This document shows, piece after piece, positions 1 to 6,859 of a stretch of DNA of 22,519 nucleotides. The position numbers and the translations under genes were made by a program. The number at the start of each line of letters is the position of its first letter. Within the stretch, counting starts at the first letter, position 1. This DNA comes from a virus. A model generated the notes under the pieces. That model was not told where the DNA came from, did not search any database, and saw only the letters and a list, made by a program, of their open reading frames with translations. The stretch covers positions 1 through 22,519 of the IMG/VR virus record IMGVR_UViG_3300049846_000450. One strand, given 5' to 3'.

Positions 1-47
1 TTGCAGCGGATAAGCAAGTTATAGCACTGTGGTGGAGGAGCATGTAA
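1..47 (+). CDS. C-terminal end of an upstream gene, probably terminase large subunit (partial)
   Basis: Only the last 14 codons are inside the window. The frame beginning at base 3 reads AADKQVIALWWRSM and stops with TAA at 45-47, one base before the portal ATG. The close spacing, and the portal Shine-Dalgarno lying inside this coding end, fit an operon. In phages of this layout the gene before the portal is normally the large terminase (packaging ATPase and nuclease). The ending is compatible with terminase C-termini, but it is too short to prove. Identity is therefore inferred from gene order; the open frame and stop are seen directly. Confidence 0.4.
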   Translation, partial: AADKQVIALWWRSM

Positions 48-48
48 C

Positions 49-1590
49 ATGGATGGCATGAAATCGAAGAAGGAAGAATCGACTACGGGTAAAGTAAAGT
101 CGTGGCTACGGGAGTCAGTTAACAACTCCAGAATGGTCCAATTGATTGATGGATGGTCAAACGTTCTAACAGGAATGAATATCAGAAACAGGGATGCAAG
201 GATGAGTTCCTGCGTTGCCTGGACTCCGATGACCGAAGCTCAATTGGAAGAGTTCTATGCGGGTGACGCTATTGCGGCAAGGGTTTGCGATCTGATAGTT
301 GATACATCGCTATCAAAGGGATGGAGAATAACTGGAGTAAAGCCAGAGCAGGAGGACTTTCTAAAGTCCAGGGCCTACGATATTGGCTTTGAATATGCGA
401 TTTCACACTCAGCTAAGAAGGCAAGAATTTACGGAGGCGCTGGAATAGTTAAGGTCTATAGAGATTCACTGAAGCTCGATACACCGAAGGAAGAGAAGTC
501 TGAGATCCTTTCATTGATATGCCTCAACAGATACAACCTTGAGGTCCATTGGGAGGACGTACAGAAGGACATCATCTCACCGAGATATAACCAGCCCGTA
601 TGGTACACCTACACTCGCGGCTATATGGAGTCGAAGACAGTTTACACCAAGGTCCACCACAGTAGGGTAGTTCGTTTCGATGGGATCTGTCTTCCCGATG
701 AACTTAAAAAGGGTAATCAGTGGTGGGGTGATTCGGTCATCAGCAAGTCTTATACCGCAATAAGAAACTACGCGGACGCTCATGATGGTGTGAACGCGGC
801 CCTAAAGGATTTATCCGTCGGTGTATTCAAGCTACGAGGACTCGCTGATATAGTCTCGGCTGATAACGACAAGGCCCTGATGAATAGGCTCAATATCGTG
901 AACATGGGGAAGAGTATCCTTCGTTCGATAGTTATCGACGCCGAGGGTGAAGACTTTGACTACAAAACTAGAACACTAACCGGTGCTGTGGACCTAGTGG
1001 AGAAGGCTGAAGACAGGTTATGCGCCGAGGTCGGTATACCTAAGACGGTACTGTTCGGCCAGTCACCAAAGGGCGGACTTGGACAATCTGGAAACCACGA
1101 GTCGGAAATGTGGTATTCGTGCGTTGAGGCTTATCAGACCAGTTATCTAAAACCGAAGATGATGGAAATCCTTGTGGAATTGGCCGAAGAGGCAGGAATC
1201 CCAACGGACGAATTGGATATTGAATTCAATCCATTGTGGCAGATGTCCGACAAGGAAGAAGCCGAGGTAAGGGGTAAGCAGTCCGAGACGGACCAGCGAT
1301 ATATAGATATGGGCGTGCTTAGTCCAGAGGAAGTCAGGGAGTCCAGGTTCGGTGGTGACGCGTATTCGATCGAAACATCACTGGATGATTCTATAGGCGC
1401 TGACGACCTAATCGAAGAGCCAAGCGATGAGGAACTTAAGGCGGTTAAGGTAAATTACGATTTTATTGAGGAGCGCGGCGGTAAATGGGTCGTGTTATCA
1501 AAGTCCGGAAAGGTGCTTGGAACTTTCTCAAGTAAGGCCGAGGCAGAGAAAAGATTGAAACAGATTGAATGGTTTAAACACAAAGGATGA
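49..1590 (+). CDS. Phage portal protein (DUF1073 family)
   Basis: The 513-residue protein forms the dodecameric ring at one capsid vertex through which DNA is packaged and ejected. The N-terminal half carries the DUF1073-type pattern: MTEAQLEEFYAGDAIAARVC near residue 60-80, DLIVDTSLSKGWRI just after it, and SAKKARIYGGAGIV near 122-135. The later LFGQSPKGGLGQSGNHESEM segment matches the conserved portal 'LFG.SP.GL..sG..' stretch. Residues about 470-513 form a small separate module ending in AEAEKRLKQIEWFKHKG, a tail I recall from other phage structural proteins. The start is chosen at ATG 49 because GGAGGAG at 34-40 precedes it at good spacing. The stop overlaps the Shine-Dalgarno of the next gene. 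Database entries sometimes label this family as anti-CBASS Acb1; I see no phosphodiesterase HxT motifs, so portal is the function called here. Confidence 0.92.
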   Translation: MDGMKSKKEESTTGKVKSWLRESVNNSRMVQLIDGWSNVLTGMNIRNRDARMSSCVAWTPMTEAQLEEFYAGDAIAARVCDLIVDTSLSKGWRITGVKPEQEDFLKSRAYDIGFEYAISHSAKKARIYGGAGIVKVYRDSLKLDTPKEEKSEILSLICLNRYNLEVHWEDVQKDIISPRYNQPVWYTYTRGYMESKTVYTKVHHSRVVRFDGICLPDELKKGNQWWGDSVISKSYTAIRNYADAHDGVNAALKDLSVGVFKLRGLADIVSADNDKALMNRLNIVNMGKSILRSIVIDAEGEDFDYKTRTLTGAVDLVEKAEDRLCAEVGIPKTVLFGQSPKGGLGQSGNHESEMWYSCVEAYQTSYLKPKMMEILVELAEEAGIPTDELDIEFNPLWQMSDKEEAEVRGKQSETDQRYIDMGVLSPEEVRESRFGGDAYSIETSLDDSIGADDLIEEPSDEELKAVKVNYDFIEERGGKWVVLSKSGKVLGTFSSKAEAEKRLKQIEWFKHKG

Positions 1591-1598
1591 GGTGACGA

Positions 1599-2528
1599 AT
1601 GGAACGAGTATTTTTGGCAACTCTACAAGACGGAACGCCACAGATTGTTATGGAGGCGAACAGCGCGCGTAAGGGTTTCATCATCGATAATCTTAGCGAG
1701 ACGATTCCAGTAATCGTTACAGCAAAGGGACCAAAGCCAGGCTCGGACGTAGACCAGGTTCAGGATATTTCCTTTAGTAAGGTGCCGACATCCGGAAGTT
1801 TCAAGTTCAGGTACTTCGGTCAGGAGAGTGTGGCTTGTGACTTTGACTTCCTTGACTCTGATGTTCAAACCCAATTGAGGTTGATACCAGGACTTGAGAA
1901 TGTGGTAGTTACGGCGGTCGCAATGGACAGTGGAATCGATGAGGGATTTTCTGTTACAATGACGGGAGCCCCAACCCCTGGCCCACTTTTAGAAATAATC
2001 GAAAACACACTGAAGGTAGACGGACAAGCGGACGTCCAAGTTATATCGTTTGATTCCGTTCCAGACGCAGGGACTTGGAAGATTCGATATAAGGAAGTCT
2101 TCAATAAAGTTTTGTTCTCTGTGCTTACACAGGAGTTTGCGTTCGATATAACGTCCTCTGAACTTCAGTCTTATCTTCGTGGATTTTTTAACGATAGCAC
2201 GCTAACCGTAACGGGGGACTTCTCATTAGGATTCACGGTAACTTTCGGAGAATGGAAAGGATACAGAAGTGAGTTCACTTTCGAGGAAAATAAACTCACC
2301 GATGGTGGAACACCTGTCGAGATTACGGCTGCACATAGCCAAAACGGAATACTTGATGAAGACGTTACCGCATCCCTATCGGAGAGCGTTGCCGGTGTTT
2401 ATCAAGATACCGGATGGGTCGCCGACCCAGAGGGAGCAGTTAACTCACAAGACTCCAACACACAGAACGTCATCTATGCAGAGGCCACAGGAGGCTCGGC
2501 TCAGATTCGCGTTCAAGAAATATTCTAA
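1599..2528 (+). CDS. Beta-rich phage structural protein with two internal modules
   Basis: The 309-residue protein has no function I can name. Residues about 5-45 (VFLATLQDGTPQIVMEANSA) form a short leading domain. Two related modules follow, at about 54-143 and 146-250. Each begins with VQ.ISF..VP..G..K.RY, continues through a VQ/LQ..LR segment, and ends in a VT..(G)F.VT strand pair. The same module occurs in the baseplate J-like protein at 16337-16639. The C-terminus (residues 268-309, ending GGSAQIRVQEIF) looks like another beta segment. No signal peptide or membrane segment is present. The position between portal and Mu F-like gene suggests a virion protein, perhaps a capsid surface or portal-associated component. 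It starts at ATG 1599 behind GAGGTG at 1589-1594, and its TAA touches the next ATG. Confidence 0.8.
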   Translation: MERVFLATLQDGTPQIVMEANSARKGFIIDNLSETIPVIVTAKGPKPGSDVDQVQDISFSKVPTSGSFKFRYFGQESVACDFDFLDSDVQTQLRLIPGLENVVVTAVAMDSGIDEGFSVTMTGAPTPGPLLEIIENTLKVDGQADVQVISFDSVPDAGTWKIRYKEVFNKVLFSVLTQEFAFDITSSELQSYLRGFFNDSTLTVTGDFSLGFTVTFGEWKGYRSEFTFEENKLTDGGTPVEITAAHSQNGILDEDVTASLSESVAGVYQDTGWVADPEGAVNSQDSNTQNVIYAEATGGSAQIRVQEIF

Positions 2529-3395
2529 ATGTCTTTCTACGCCCCTACATATCTGGAGATCGCTGCTAGAAGGTTTAGGGGAAAACGTCTTACGAAACAA
2601 TTCGCCCCACGCTCGCCGATTGCCGTCGAACGAAGTTACGAGCGAGATTTGGCTGATATTGTTAAGTTTATTGCTTCTCTTATTGACGTGTATCTAGTTA
2701 GGGAACTCCCGAGATTAGTATCCGCTCAGAATTGGATGCGGCCACAGGCGGTAAAGGCGGACGCTCCATCGGACGACGTGAAGTCGATAATGAAAAACAT
2801 CCGAATAAGGGTAGAGGAGAAATATACCGAGCAAGAACTAGCTAGGATTGCAATGCGAAGGGGGCTGGACGTATCAGAACATAATAAGGAAACGATAGGA
2901 CGAAACATAAAGAAGGTTATAGGAATCGACCCATTATTTGCGGATAACTCGTTGAATGATGAACTCGCGGCGTTCTCGGTTTCCAACGTGAACCTGATTG
3001 AATCAATACCTGAGAGGGCACTGTACGATGTTCAACAAAAAGTATTTCTAGGATTCCAAAATGGGAGTCGAGCTGAGGATATCGCTGAGGACATACAGAA
3101 ATACATAGACCCTGATAGTGGAAATGTAAGGGCGAAGGCGAATCTTATCGCGCGTGACCAGATAAATAAGTTAAATGGACAGCTCACAATGTTACGTCAA
3201 ACCGATTTAGGAATCGAAAGGTACACTTGGAGAACGATGCAGGATGAGAGAGTAAGAGATTCTCATAGGGTAAAAGAAGGAAAGGTTTACAGTTGGGACA
3301 AACCGCCCGCTGACACAGGGCACCCAGGAGAAGATATCAATTGCCGATGTTATGCAGAACCTTTGCTTGAGGATTTGCTCGAACCTTCCGAGTAG
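2529..3395 (+). CDS. Phage head morphogenesis protein (Mu gpF / SPP1 gp7-like minor head protein)
   Basis: The 288-residue protein is a minor capsid component carried into the prohead, usually bound to the portal and linked to DNA ejection or head assembly. The C-terminal domain has the family signature in order: LIARDQINKLNGQ (207-218), WRTMQDERVRDSHR (234-247), a GK.Y.WDKPP loop, HPGEDINCRC (265-274). The conserved Arg/Asp/His residues and the CRC pair are typical. The N-terminal 200 residues are helical and less conserved, as usual. The ATG directly follows the TAA of the preceding gene with no clear Shine-Dalgarno, so translation is probably coupled. The gene continues the portal-F-protease order of Mu-like heads. 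Confidence 0.88.
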   Translation: MSFYAPTYLEIAARRFRGKRLTKQFAPRSPIAVERSYERDLADIVKFIASLIDVYLVRELPRLVSAQNWMRPQAVKADAPSDDVKSIMKNIRIRVEEKYTEQELARIAMRRGLDVSEHNKETIGRNIKKVIGIDPLFADNSLNDELAAFSVSNVNLIESIPERALYDVQQKVFLGFQNGSRAEDIAEDIQKYIDPDSGNVRAKANLIARDQINKLNGQLTMLRQTDLGIERYTWRTMQDERVRDSHRVKEGKVYSWDKPPADTGHPGEDINCRCYAEPLLEDLLEPSE

Positions 3396-3437
3396 TCCAT
3401 TGCGAAAATATGAAAGATAGTCCAGAGTAATCTAAAG

Positions 3438-4601
3438 ATGCCTAAACGTTTCCATAACTCCCGCGTTGATAAGGGCGAGAAGACAGGACAGGGATTCCTA
3501 AAGGCGCCCGCATTTCTCACTAAGGTTGGTGTCTTTAAATACCGATTGGCAGATGGATCAGTGATGGCGGAGCTTCGCCACCCGGAGGATGTATTCGCAT
3601 TGGACTCAATCGAGAGCCTGAAAATGGCTCCGGTTACCGATGACCATCCGAGCCAATTCGTTTCACCGGAGAACGTTCAATCGCTTGCGGTTGGTTGGAT
3701 CGGTGATAATGTTCAGGCAATCGATGGCAAGATAGCAGCCTTCGCGGTAATCACCGAAAAGAACGCAATTGCTAAGGTCGACGCTGGGAAGGTAGAATTG
3801 TCGTGTGGCTATTACGCGGATGTGATCCCAGAGGTTGGGACGTATGACGGGGAGAGCTACCAGTTTCGCCAGAAAAATATCCGCTACAATCATGTAGCAC
3901 TCGTTGATAAGGGTCGCGCTGGACCGCAAGTTCGGTTAAGGTTGGATGCGGACGACGCGGAAGAGTTCAACGATAACGGAGGGGAAATGAAAAAGGTAAC
4001 CATCAACGGTAAAGAGTTTGAGGTATCGCAGGAAATTTTCGACGCCATCACGGCAGAGCAGAAGGCTCATACGGATGCAGTCGAGGCTGCAAAGAAGACC
4101 ACTGAGGGAACGGTAACGAAAGAAGCCGCAGACCAGATGGTCGTGGAGAAGACCTCCGAACTGAAAAAGGTAAACGACGAACTTCAAGCGAAGATTGATA
4201 CGTTGACCGAAAAGCTTGAAAAGAAAGCCGATGGATTGAAACCAGAAGAGGTTTCGAAACTAGTCGCTGAGAGATTAAAAATCGAGCGAGTCGGTTCAAA
4301 GGTTTTGGGTTCCGAAGCCAAGTTTGATGGCAAGACGGACATGGAAATTAAAAAGGAAGTGATCAAGAAGCACTCTCCTAAAGCAGATCTTGAAGGGAAG
4401 ACCGAAGCGTATCTCAACGCCCGGTTCGATGCCATCGTTGAGGAGGAAGCCTCCATTGACGAACGGCGTACCCAATTGACGATAACGAATCCTGGCGACA
4501 AGCGGGATTCCAAGGAATTCGACGCTGCGGCGGCCCGTGAACGAGCCATCCAGGAATCGAAGGATGCTTGGAAGACCAAGACGTCAGTAACCAAGAATTA
4601 A
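3438..4601 (+). CDS. Prohead maturation protease fused to scaffold (DUF2213 family)
   Basis: The 387-residue protein has two parts. Residues 1-175 are a DUF2213 domain, which I place with the herpes-assemblin/HK97 prohead proteases. Candidate catalytic residues are His70 in VTDDHPSQ, Ser122 in KVELSCGYYAD and His152 in RYNHVALVDKGRAG. Residues 184-387 are charged and helical, with a likely coiled coil at about 230-265 and a low-complexity end rich in Lys, Glu and Ala, as expected of a scaffold that fills the prohead and is then degraded. The ATG at 3438 has only a weak ribosome site, although the protein matches the family from its first residues. A strong internal start at 3987 could make the scaffold alone. 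The gene lies just before decoration and capsid genes, as in lambda and Mu. Confidence 0.87.
   Translation: MPKRFHNSRVDKGEKTGQGFLKAPAFLTKVGVFKYRLADGSVMAELRHPEDVFALDSIESLKMAPVTDDHPSQFVSPENVQSLAVGWIGDNVQAIDGKIAAFAVITEKNAIAKVDAGKVELSCGYYADVIPEVGTYDGESYQFRQKNIRYNHVALVDKGRAGPQVRLRLDADDAEEFNDNGGEMKKVTINGKEFEVSQEIFDAITAEQKAHTDAVEAAKKTTEGTVTKEAADQMVVEKTSELKKVNDELQAKIDTLTEKLEKKADGLKPEEVSKLVAERLKIERVGSKVLGSEAKFDGKTDMEIKKEVIKKHSPKADLEGKTEAYLNARFDAIVEEEASIDERRTQLTITNPGDKRDSKEFDAAAARERAIQESKDAWKTKTSVTKN
3978..3984 (+). promoter_or_regulatory. Internal Shine-Dalgarno for nested scaffold start
   Basis: GGAGGGG lies four to five bases upstream of the internal ATG at 3987. It is purine-only and complementary to the 16S 3' end, unlike the poor site before the full-length gene at 3438. 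As coding sequence it encodes a short linker (DNGGEM) between domains, where no strong constraint on amino acids is expected. Confidence 0.5.
3987..4601 (+). CDS. Probable nested in-frame scaffold protein
   Basis: The protease-scaffold gene contains an in-frame ATG at codon 184 directly behind GGAGGGG (3978-3984). That start lies at the boundary between the protease domain and the helical scaffold region. Initiation there gives 204 residues beginning MKKVTINGKEFEVSQEIFDA, with a coiled-coil-like middle and a charged tail. Lambda C/Nu3 and other phages make their scaffold this way so that it exceeds protease in the prohead. The frame, ATG and ribosome site are seen directly; that this start is used is inference. 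The Shine-Dalgarno is much better than that of the full-length gene, which supports higher output of the short form. Confidence 0.5.
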   Translation: MKKVTINGKEFEVSQEIFDAITAEQKAHTDAVEAAKKTTEGTVTKEAADQMVVEKTSELKKVNDELQAKIDTLTEKLEKKADGLKPEEVSKLVAERLKIERVGSKVLGSEAKFDGKTDMEIKKEVIKKHSPKADLEGKTEAYLNARFDAIVEEEASIDERRTQLTITNPGDKRDSKEFDAAAARERAIQESKDAWKTKTSVTKN

Positions 4602-4610
4602 GGGGGAGAT

Positions 4611-5099
4611 ATGCAAACAGAATACTCGATCGATCAGTCCGCGGGTAAACCGGGGATGATCTATGACAATTCTCTCAAGGACGCAATCTCCTTGAAGAAT
4701 CCAGATGCGGAACTTAAATGCGGTTGTGTTGCTACATTGGGGGCGGCGGAAGATGAAGCCAAGCACCCAGCAGCAGCCACCGACGTAACGGACGAAAAAA
4801 AGGTCCGTGGCGTTGTCATCAGCCACCAAGCTGTTGAGAGCGTTGAAGACGGTGAAGAGCCGGGTTACTCCACAGGTAAAGTAGTTCCGGTACTCCGCAA
4901 AGGACGAATTTGGGTGAAGACGGAAGACGCGATCACGGTCGGAACATCCACCGTAAATGCGCGTTTCATGGGCACCGGCCAGGCTGGAGCACTCCGTGGA
5001 GCTTCCGACTCTACATTCACGGCGGTTCTTCCAAAATCAAAATGGGTAAAGGGTAACAGCGGGGCAGGCGAGTTAGCCGTCCTCGAAGTTGACCTATAA
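4611..5099 (+). CDS. Capsid decoration / structural cement protein
   Basis: The 162-residue protein lies between scaffold and major capsid genes, the usual place for head decoration proteins that bind the capsid outer surface and stabilise it. The start IDQSAGKPGMIYDNSLKDAI resembles phage cement proteins of the 'structural cement Gp24' type, which begin with a similar G.I.D motif. A beta-rich remainder follows, including GKVVPVLRKGRIWVKTEDAI (about 88-108) and a C-terminal strand ELAVLEVDL. No signal peptide or catalytic motif is visible. GGGGGAG just upstream of ATG 4611 is a strong ribosome site, fitting a protein needed in hundreds of copies. Family assignment is by resemblance and position. 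Confidence 0.72.
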   Translation: MQTEYSIDQSAGKPGMIYDNSLKDAISLKNPDAELKCGCVATLGAAEDEAKHPAAATDVTDEKKVRGVVISHQAVESVEDGEEPGYSTGKVVPVLRKGRIWVKTEDAITVGTSTVNARFMGTGQAGALRGASDSTFTAVLPKSKWVKGNSGAGELAVLEVDL

Positions 5100-5117
5100 T
5101 CACGGGGGATAAATAAA

Positions 5118-6080
5118 ATGGAACCCAAATTCCAAAATTTGAATATGCAAAAACTCGATGCTGACGAGTCGGCATTCTTTGCTCGGGAACTCGAGTACGT
5201 CAAAGCCAAATCGTACGATAAGAAGTACGCGGACCTTAAAGCCCGCATGTTACTTCCAATGTCGTCCGATGCTGGCGAGTGGGCAGAGTCGAGTGTTTAC
5301 GTACAATACGACAGCGTCGGAATGGCGAAACTCATCACCTCCTATGCGGACGATATCCCGCGTTCGGACGTGAAGGGTAAACAATTCATCCACCCAGTGG
5401 TTTCGATGGCTTCCGGTTACGGATACTCCATCCAAGAAATCCGGGCGAGCCGAGCCAAGGGAAAGAACCTAGAGCAACGTAAGGCCAACTCTGCAAAGAG
5501 AGCCATGATGGAGCTCGAAAATCGGTTGGCGTTCCTTGGTGATAGCAGCGTTGGTTTGAATGGTTTCCTTAACCATCCGAATATGCCAGAAGCTGTTATC
5601 AAGAACGATAACACCTCATCGCAGAAGCCTTGGACGGATGCGAACGGTGTCGCTTTAAAGAGCGGTGCCCAGATCATTCGAGATATGCATCTCGTATGCA
5701 ACTCGGTGGTCGATAACTCATTGGGCAAAGAAACGCCCGACACGTTGCTACTTCCCAGAAGCCGGTTCCTCTACATCTCGTCGACCCCGTGGTCCACGAG
5801 CACAGAGGCGATGACCATTTTGGAAGTATTCATGAAGCAATCCCTCTACGTGAAGAACGTCGAGTGGTTGAATGAACTTGAGATAGCCGGTGCCGGTTCG
5901 ACCAAGCGCATGATTGCCTATCGTAAGGACCCGGATGCGGTGACGATGGAAGTCCCGAAGGACTTCGAGCAATTCGCCCCTGAGGTGCATAACCTTGAAT
6001 ACAAGGTATCGTGCCACCAACGTTACGGCGGCGTGTTGTTCTACTGTCCGCTTTCCGCCTGCTTTGCAGACGGTCTGTAA
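5118..6080 (+). CDS. Major capsid protein (DUF2184 family, HK97 fold expected)
   Basis: The 320-residue protein builds the icosahedral head shell. It matches the DUF2184 capsid family in its N-terminal helix region (DADESAFFARELEYVKAKSY), in WAESSVYVQYDSVGMAKLI followed by a D.P..DV segment, and in the long helix with RASRAKG and LEQRKANSAKRAMMELENRL. The C-terminal part, with LLPRSRFLYISSTPWS and VSCHQRYGGVLFYCPLSACF, fits the P and A domains of HK97-like capsids. There is no separate cleaved delta domain, consistent with a scaffold encoded upstream. GGGGG at 5104-5108 precedes the ATG. An intrinsic terminator follows the stop by 29 bases, so this is the last gene of the head operon. Confidence 0.93.
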   Translation: MEPKFQNLNMQKLDADESAFFARELEYVKAKSYDKKYADLKARMLLPMSSDAGEWAESSVYVQYDSVGMAKLITSYADDIPRSDVKGKQFIHPVVSMASGYGYSIQEIRASRAKGKNLEQRKANSAKRAMMELENRLAFLGDSSVGLNGFLNHPNMPEAVIKNDNTSSQKPWTDANGVALKSGAQIIRDMHLVCNSVVDNSLGKETPDTLLLPRSRFLYISSTPWSTSTEAMTILEVFMKQSLYVKNVEWLNELEIAGAGSTKRMIAYRKDPDAVTMEVPKDFEQFAPEVHNLEYKVSCHQRYGGVLFYCPLSACFADGL

Positions 6081-6108
6081 TAGTTAGAGTAGGTCGCTAT
6101 TTGATTTC

Positions 6109-6143
6109 GGGGTACCCTCACAAGGGGTGCCCCTTTTTCTTTT
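6109..6143 (+). terminator. Rho-independent terminator after the major capsid gene
   Basis: A nine-base-pair stem (GGGGTACCC at 6109-6117 with GGGTGCCCC at 6125-6133, one G-U pair) encloses a seven-base loop and is followed at once by TTTTTCTTTT. This is a textbook intrinsic terminator. It sits between the head genes and the next module, so it would limit read-through and raise the ratio of capsid to downstream neck proteins. Confidence 0.92.
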
Positions 6144-6205
6144 GACCACGATAATCCTGGCAGGCAGAATCCGGCCTATATAACCCAATTCAAGGAGATC
6201 AAGGA

Positions 6206-6664
6206 ATGATCATCACGTTAAATAAACAATCCATCTTGAGGCTTGAGGGAAGGCTATTATTACCAGGGCCAAATCAGGTCGATGCGTCATGGTGGAAGAG
6301 TGCAAGGGGACTCGTTCCAGAGAAATTGACCGGACGTAGCCCAGAGATCGTAGAGGAGCAGGATATCGATAAGGTTGCTACAATGTCGAAGGAGGAGGAG
6401 AAGAAGGCGGACGTTAACCTACTGAAGAAGATGAAGCCTCAACAGGCTATAAACCTTGTAGCTCAGACGACGCAGGTCCCGGTGCTGGAAGCATGGCTCA
6501 AAGTAGAAAAAAGGACAGACGTAAAGACGGCGATCACCGAACAAATCGAGATGATGAATACACCCCTTGAGGATAGGGATAGGTCGAAGCCGCGCACCGC
6601 ATCCGGTGAGATCAAGTCAATCGAGATAAACCTAGAGTCTAAGCCAGGTTCAAAGGATGACTGA
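6206..6664 (+). CDS. Hypothetical phage protein after the capsid gene
   Basis: The 152-residue protein has no domain I can name. The N-terminus (MIITLNKQSILRLEGRLLLP, then GPNQVDASWW) looks like a short beta domain, and the N-terminal 'L.PG.N.v....W' pattern occurs in proteins encoded next to phage capsid genes. Residues 55-115 are charged and helical (EEEKKADVNLLKKMKPQQAI), and the last 30 residues are polar and probably disordered. AAGGAG at 6192-6197 supports the ATG. It is the first gene after the terminator. Its TGA (6662-6664) is followed by eight bases and then a perfect hairpin, and the same frame remains open to 6859, so a read-through product of about 217 residues is possible. Function unknown; a head-associated role is inferred from position. 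Confidence 0.7.
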   Translation: MIITLNKQSILRLEGRLLLPGPNQVDASWWKSARGLVPEKLTGRSPEIVEEQDIDKVATMSKEEEKKADVNLLKKMKPQQAINLVAQTTQVPVLEAWLKVEKRTDVKTAITEQIEMMNTPLEDRDRSKPRTASGEIKSIEINLESKPGSKDD

Positions 6665-6672
6665 ACTGGAGA

Positions 6673-6694
6673 ATTGGGGAGAAATCTCCCCAAT
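6673..6694 (+). repeat. Perfect inverted repeat (RNA hairpin or operator)
   Basis: ATTGGGGAGA and TCTCCCCAAT are exact reverse complements separated by two bases. As RNA this makes a nine-pair stem with a four-base loop, starting eight bases after the TGA of the preceding gene. No T-run follows, so it is not an intrinsic terminator. It could promote stop-codon read-through, control re-initiation, or bind a protein as DNA. Confidence 0.75.
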
Positions 6695-6859
6695 GTTCCA
6701 CATGAAACTACCGATAATGTTACAGTCCCCGACGGCGCTAGGGCCTACCGAGTCGTGGGTAGACGCACAGAGAATATTCCCTGTGACGGGGACCATACGG
6801 GCTGTATCATCGTGCTAGGAGGGTTTGATGGTTTCAGTAACATACGAGGACGTCATTAA
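6674..6859 (+). CDS. Uncertain small frame, or read-through extension of the preceding gene
   Basis: This frame is open from just after the TGA at 6662-6664 to TAA at 6857-6859, in the same register as the gene at 6206. From TTG 6674 it would encode 61 residues (MGRNLPNVPHETTDNVTVPD, then GARAYRVVGRRTE). That TTG lies inside the hairpin stem, and the nearest Shine-Dalgarno-like GGAGA is too close, so independent initiation is doubtful. The codons are rich in purine-N-pyrimidine triplets, about 21 of 45 by my count, against about 4 of 41 in the competing frame 6693-6818 (a 41-codon ORF beginning MFHMKLPIML). It overlaps the next gene by 32 bases. It could be a read-through extension, a degenerate gene or chance. 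Confidence 0.27.
   Translation: MGRNLPNVPHETTDNVTVPDGARAYRVVGRRTENIPCDGDHTGCIIVLGGFDGFSNIRGRH

Noticed and set aside
49-1590. Anti-CBASS Acb1 activity for the portal gene
   Set aside because: Some databases attach that name to DUF1073 proteins, but no paired HxT/HxS phosphodiesterase motifs are present; the sequence is a portal.
2269-2697. 142-residue plus-strand frame across the 1599/2529 gene junction
   Set aside because: It overlaps two well-supported genes in another frame and has no domain pattern or start signal.
3410-3430. Six-codon mini frame MKDSPE before the protease gene
   Set aside because: It is too short and has no ribosome site; probably chance.
4184-4594. 136-residue minus-strand frame opposite the scaffold region
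   Set aside because: It is Ser/Arg-rich low-complexity sequence antisense to a clear scaffold domain, with no neighbours on that strand.
5109-5117. T4-type late promoter (TATAAATA) before the capsid gene
   Set aside because: GATAAATAA resembles it, but it lies between the ribosome site and the ATG, so it would give a transcript without a leader.
6142-6184. Sigma-70 promoter from TTGACC to TATATA/TATAAC
   Set aside because: The two boxes are about 29 bases apart, far from the required 16-18.
6662-6694. Selenocysteine insertion at the TGA before the hairpin
   Set aside because: The hairpin loop lacks the bulged or apical bases of bacterial SECIS elements, and there is no redox motif around the TGA.
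6693-6818. 41-codon frame beginning MFHMKLPIML
   Set aside because: It has no Shine-Dalgarno and very few purine-N-pyrimidine codons compared with the overlapping frame, although its TAG neatly abuts the next ribosome site.
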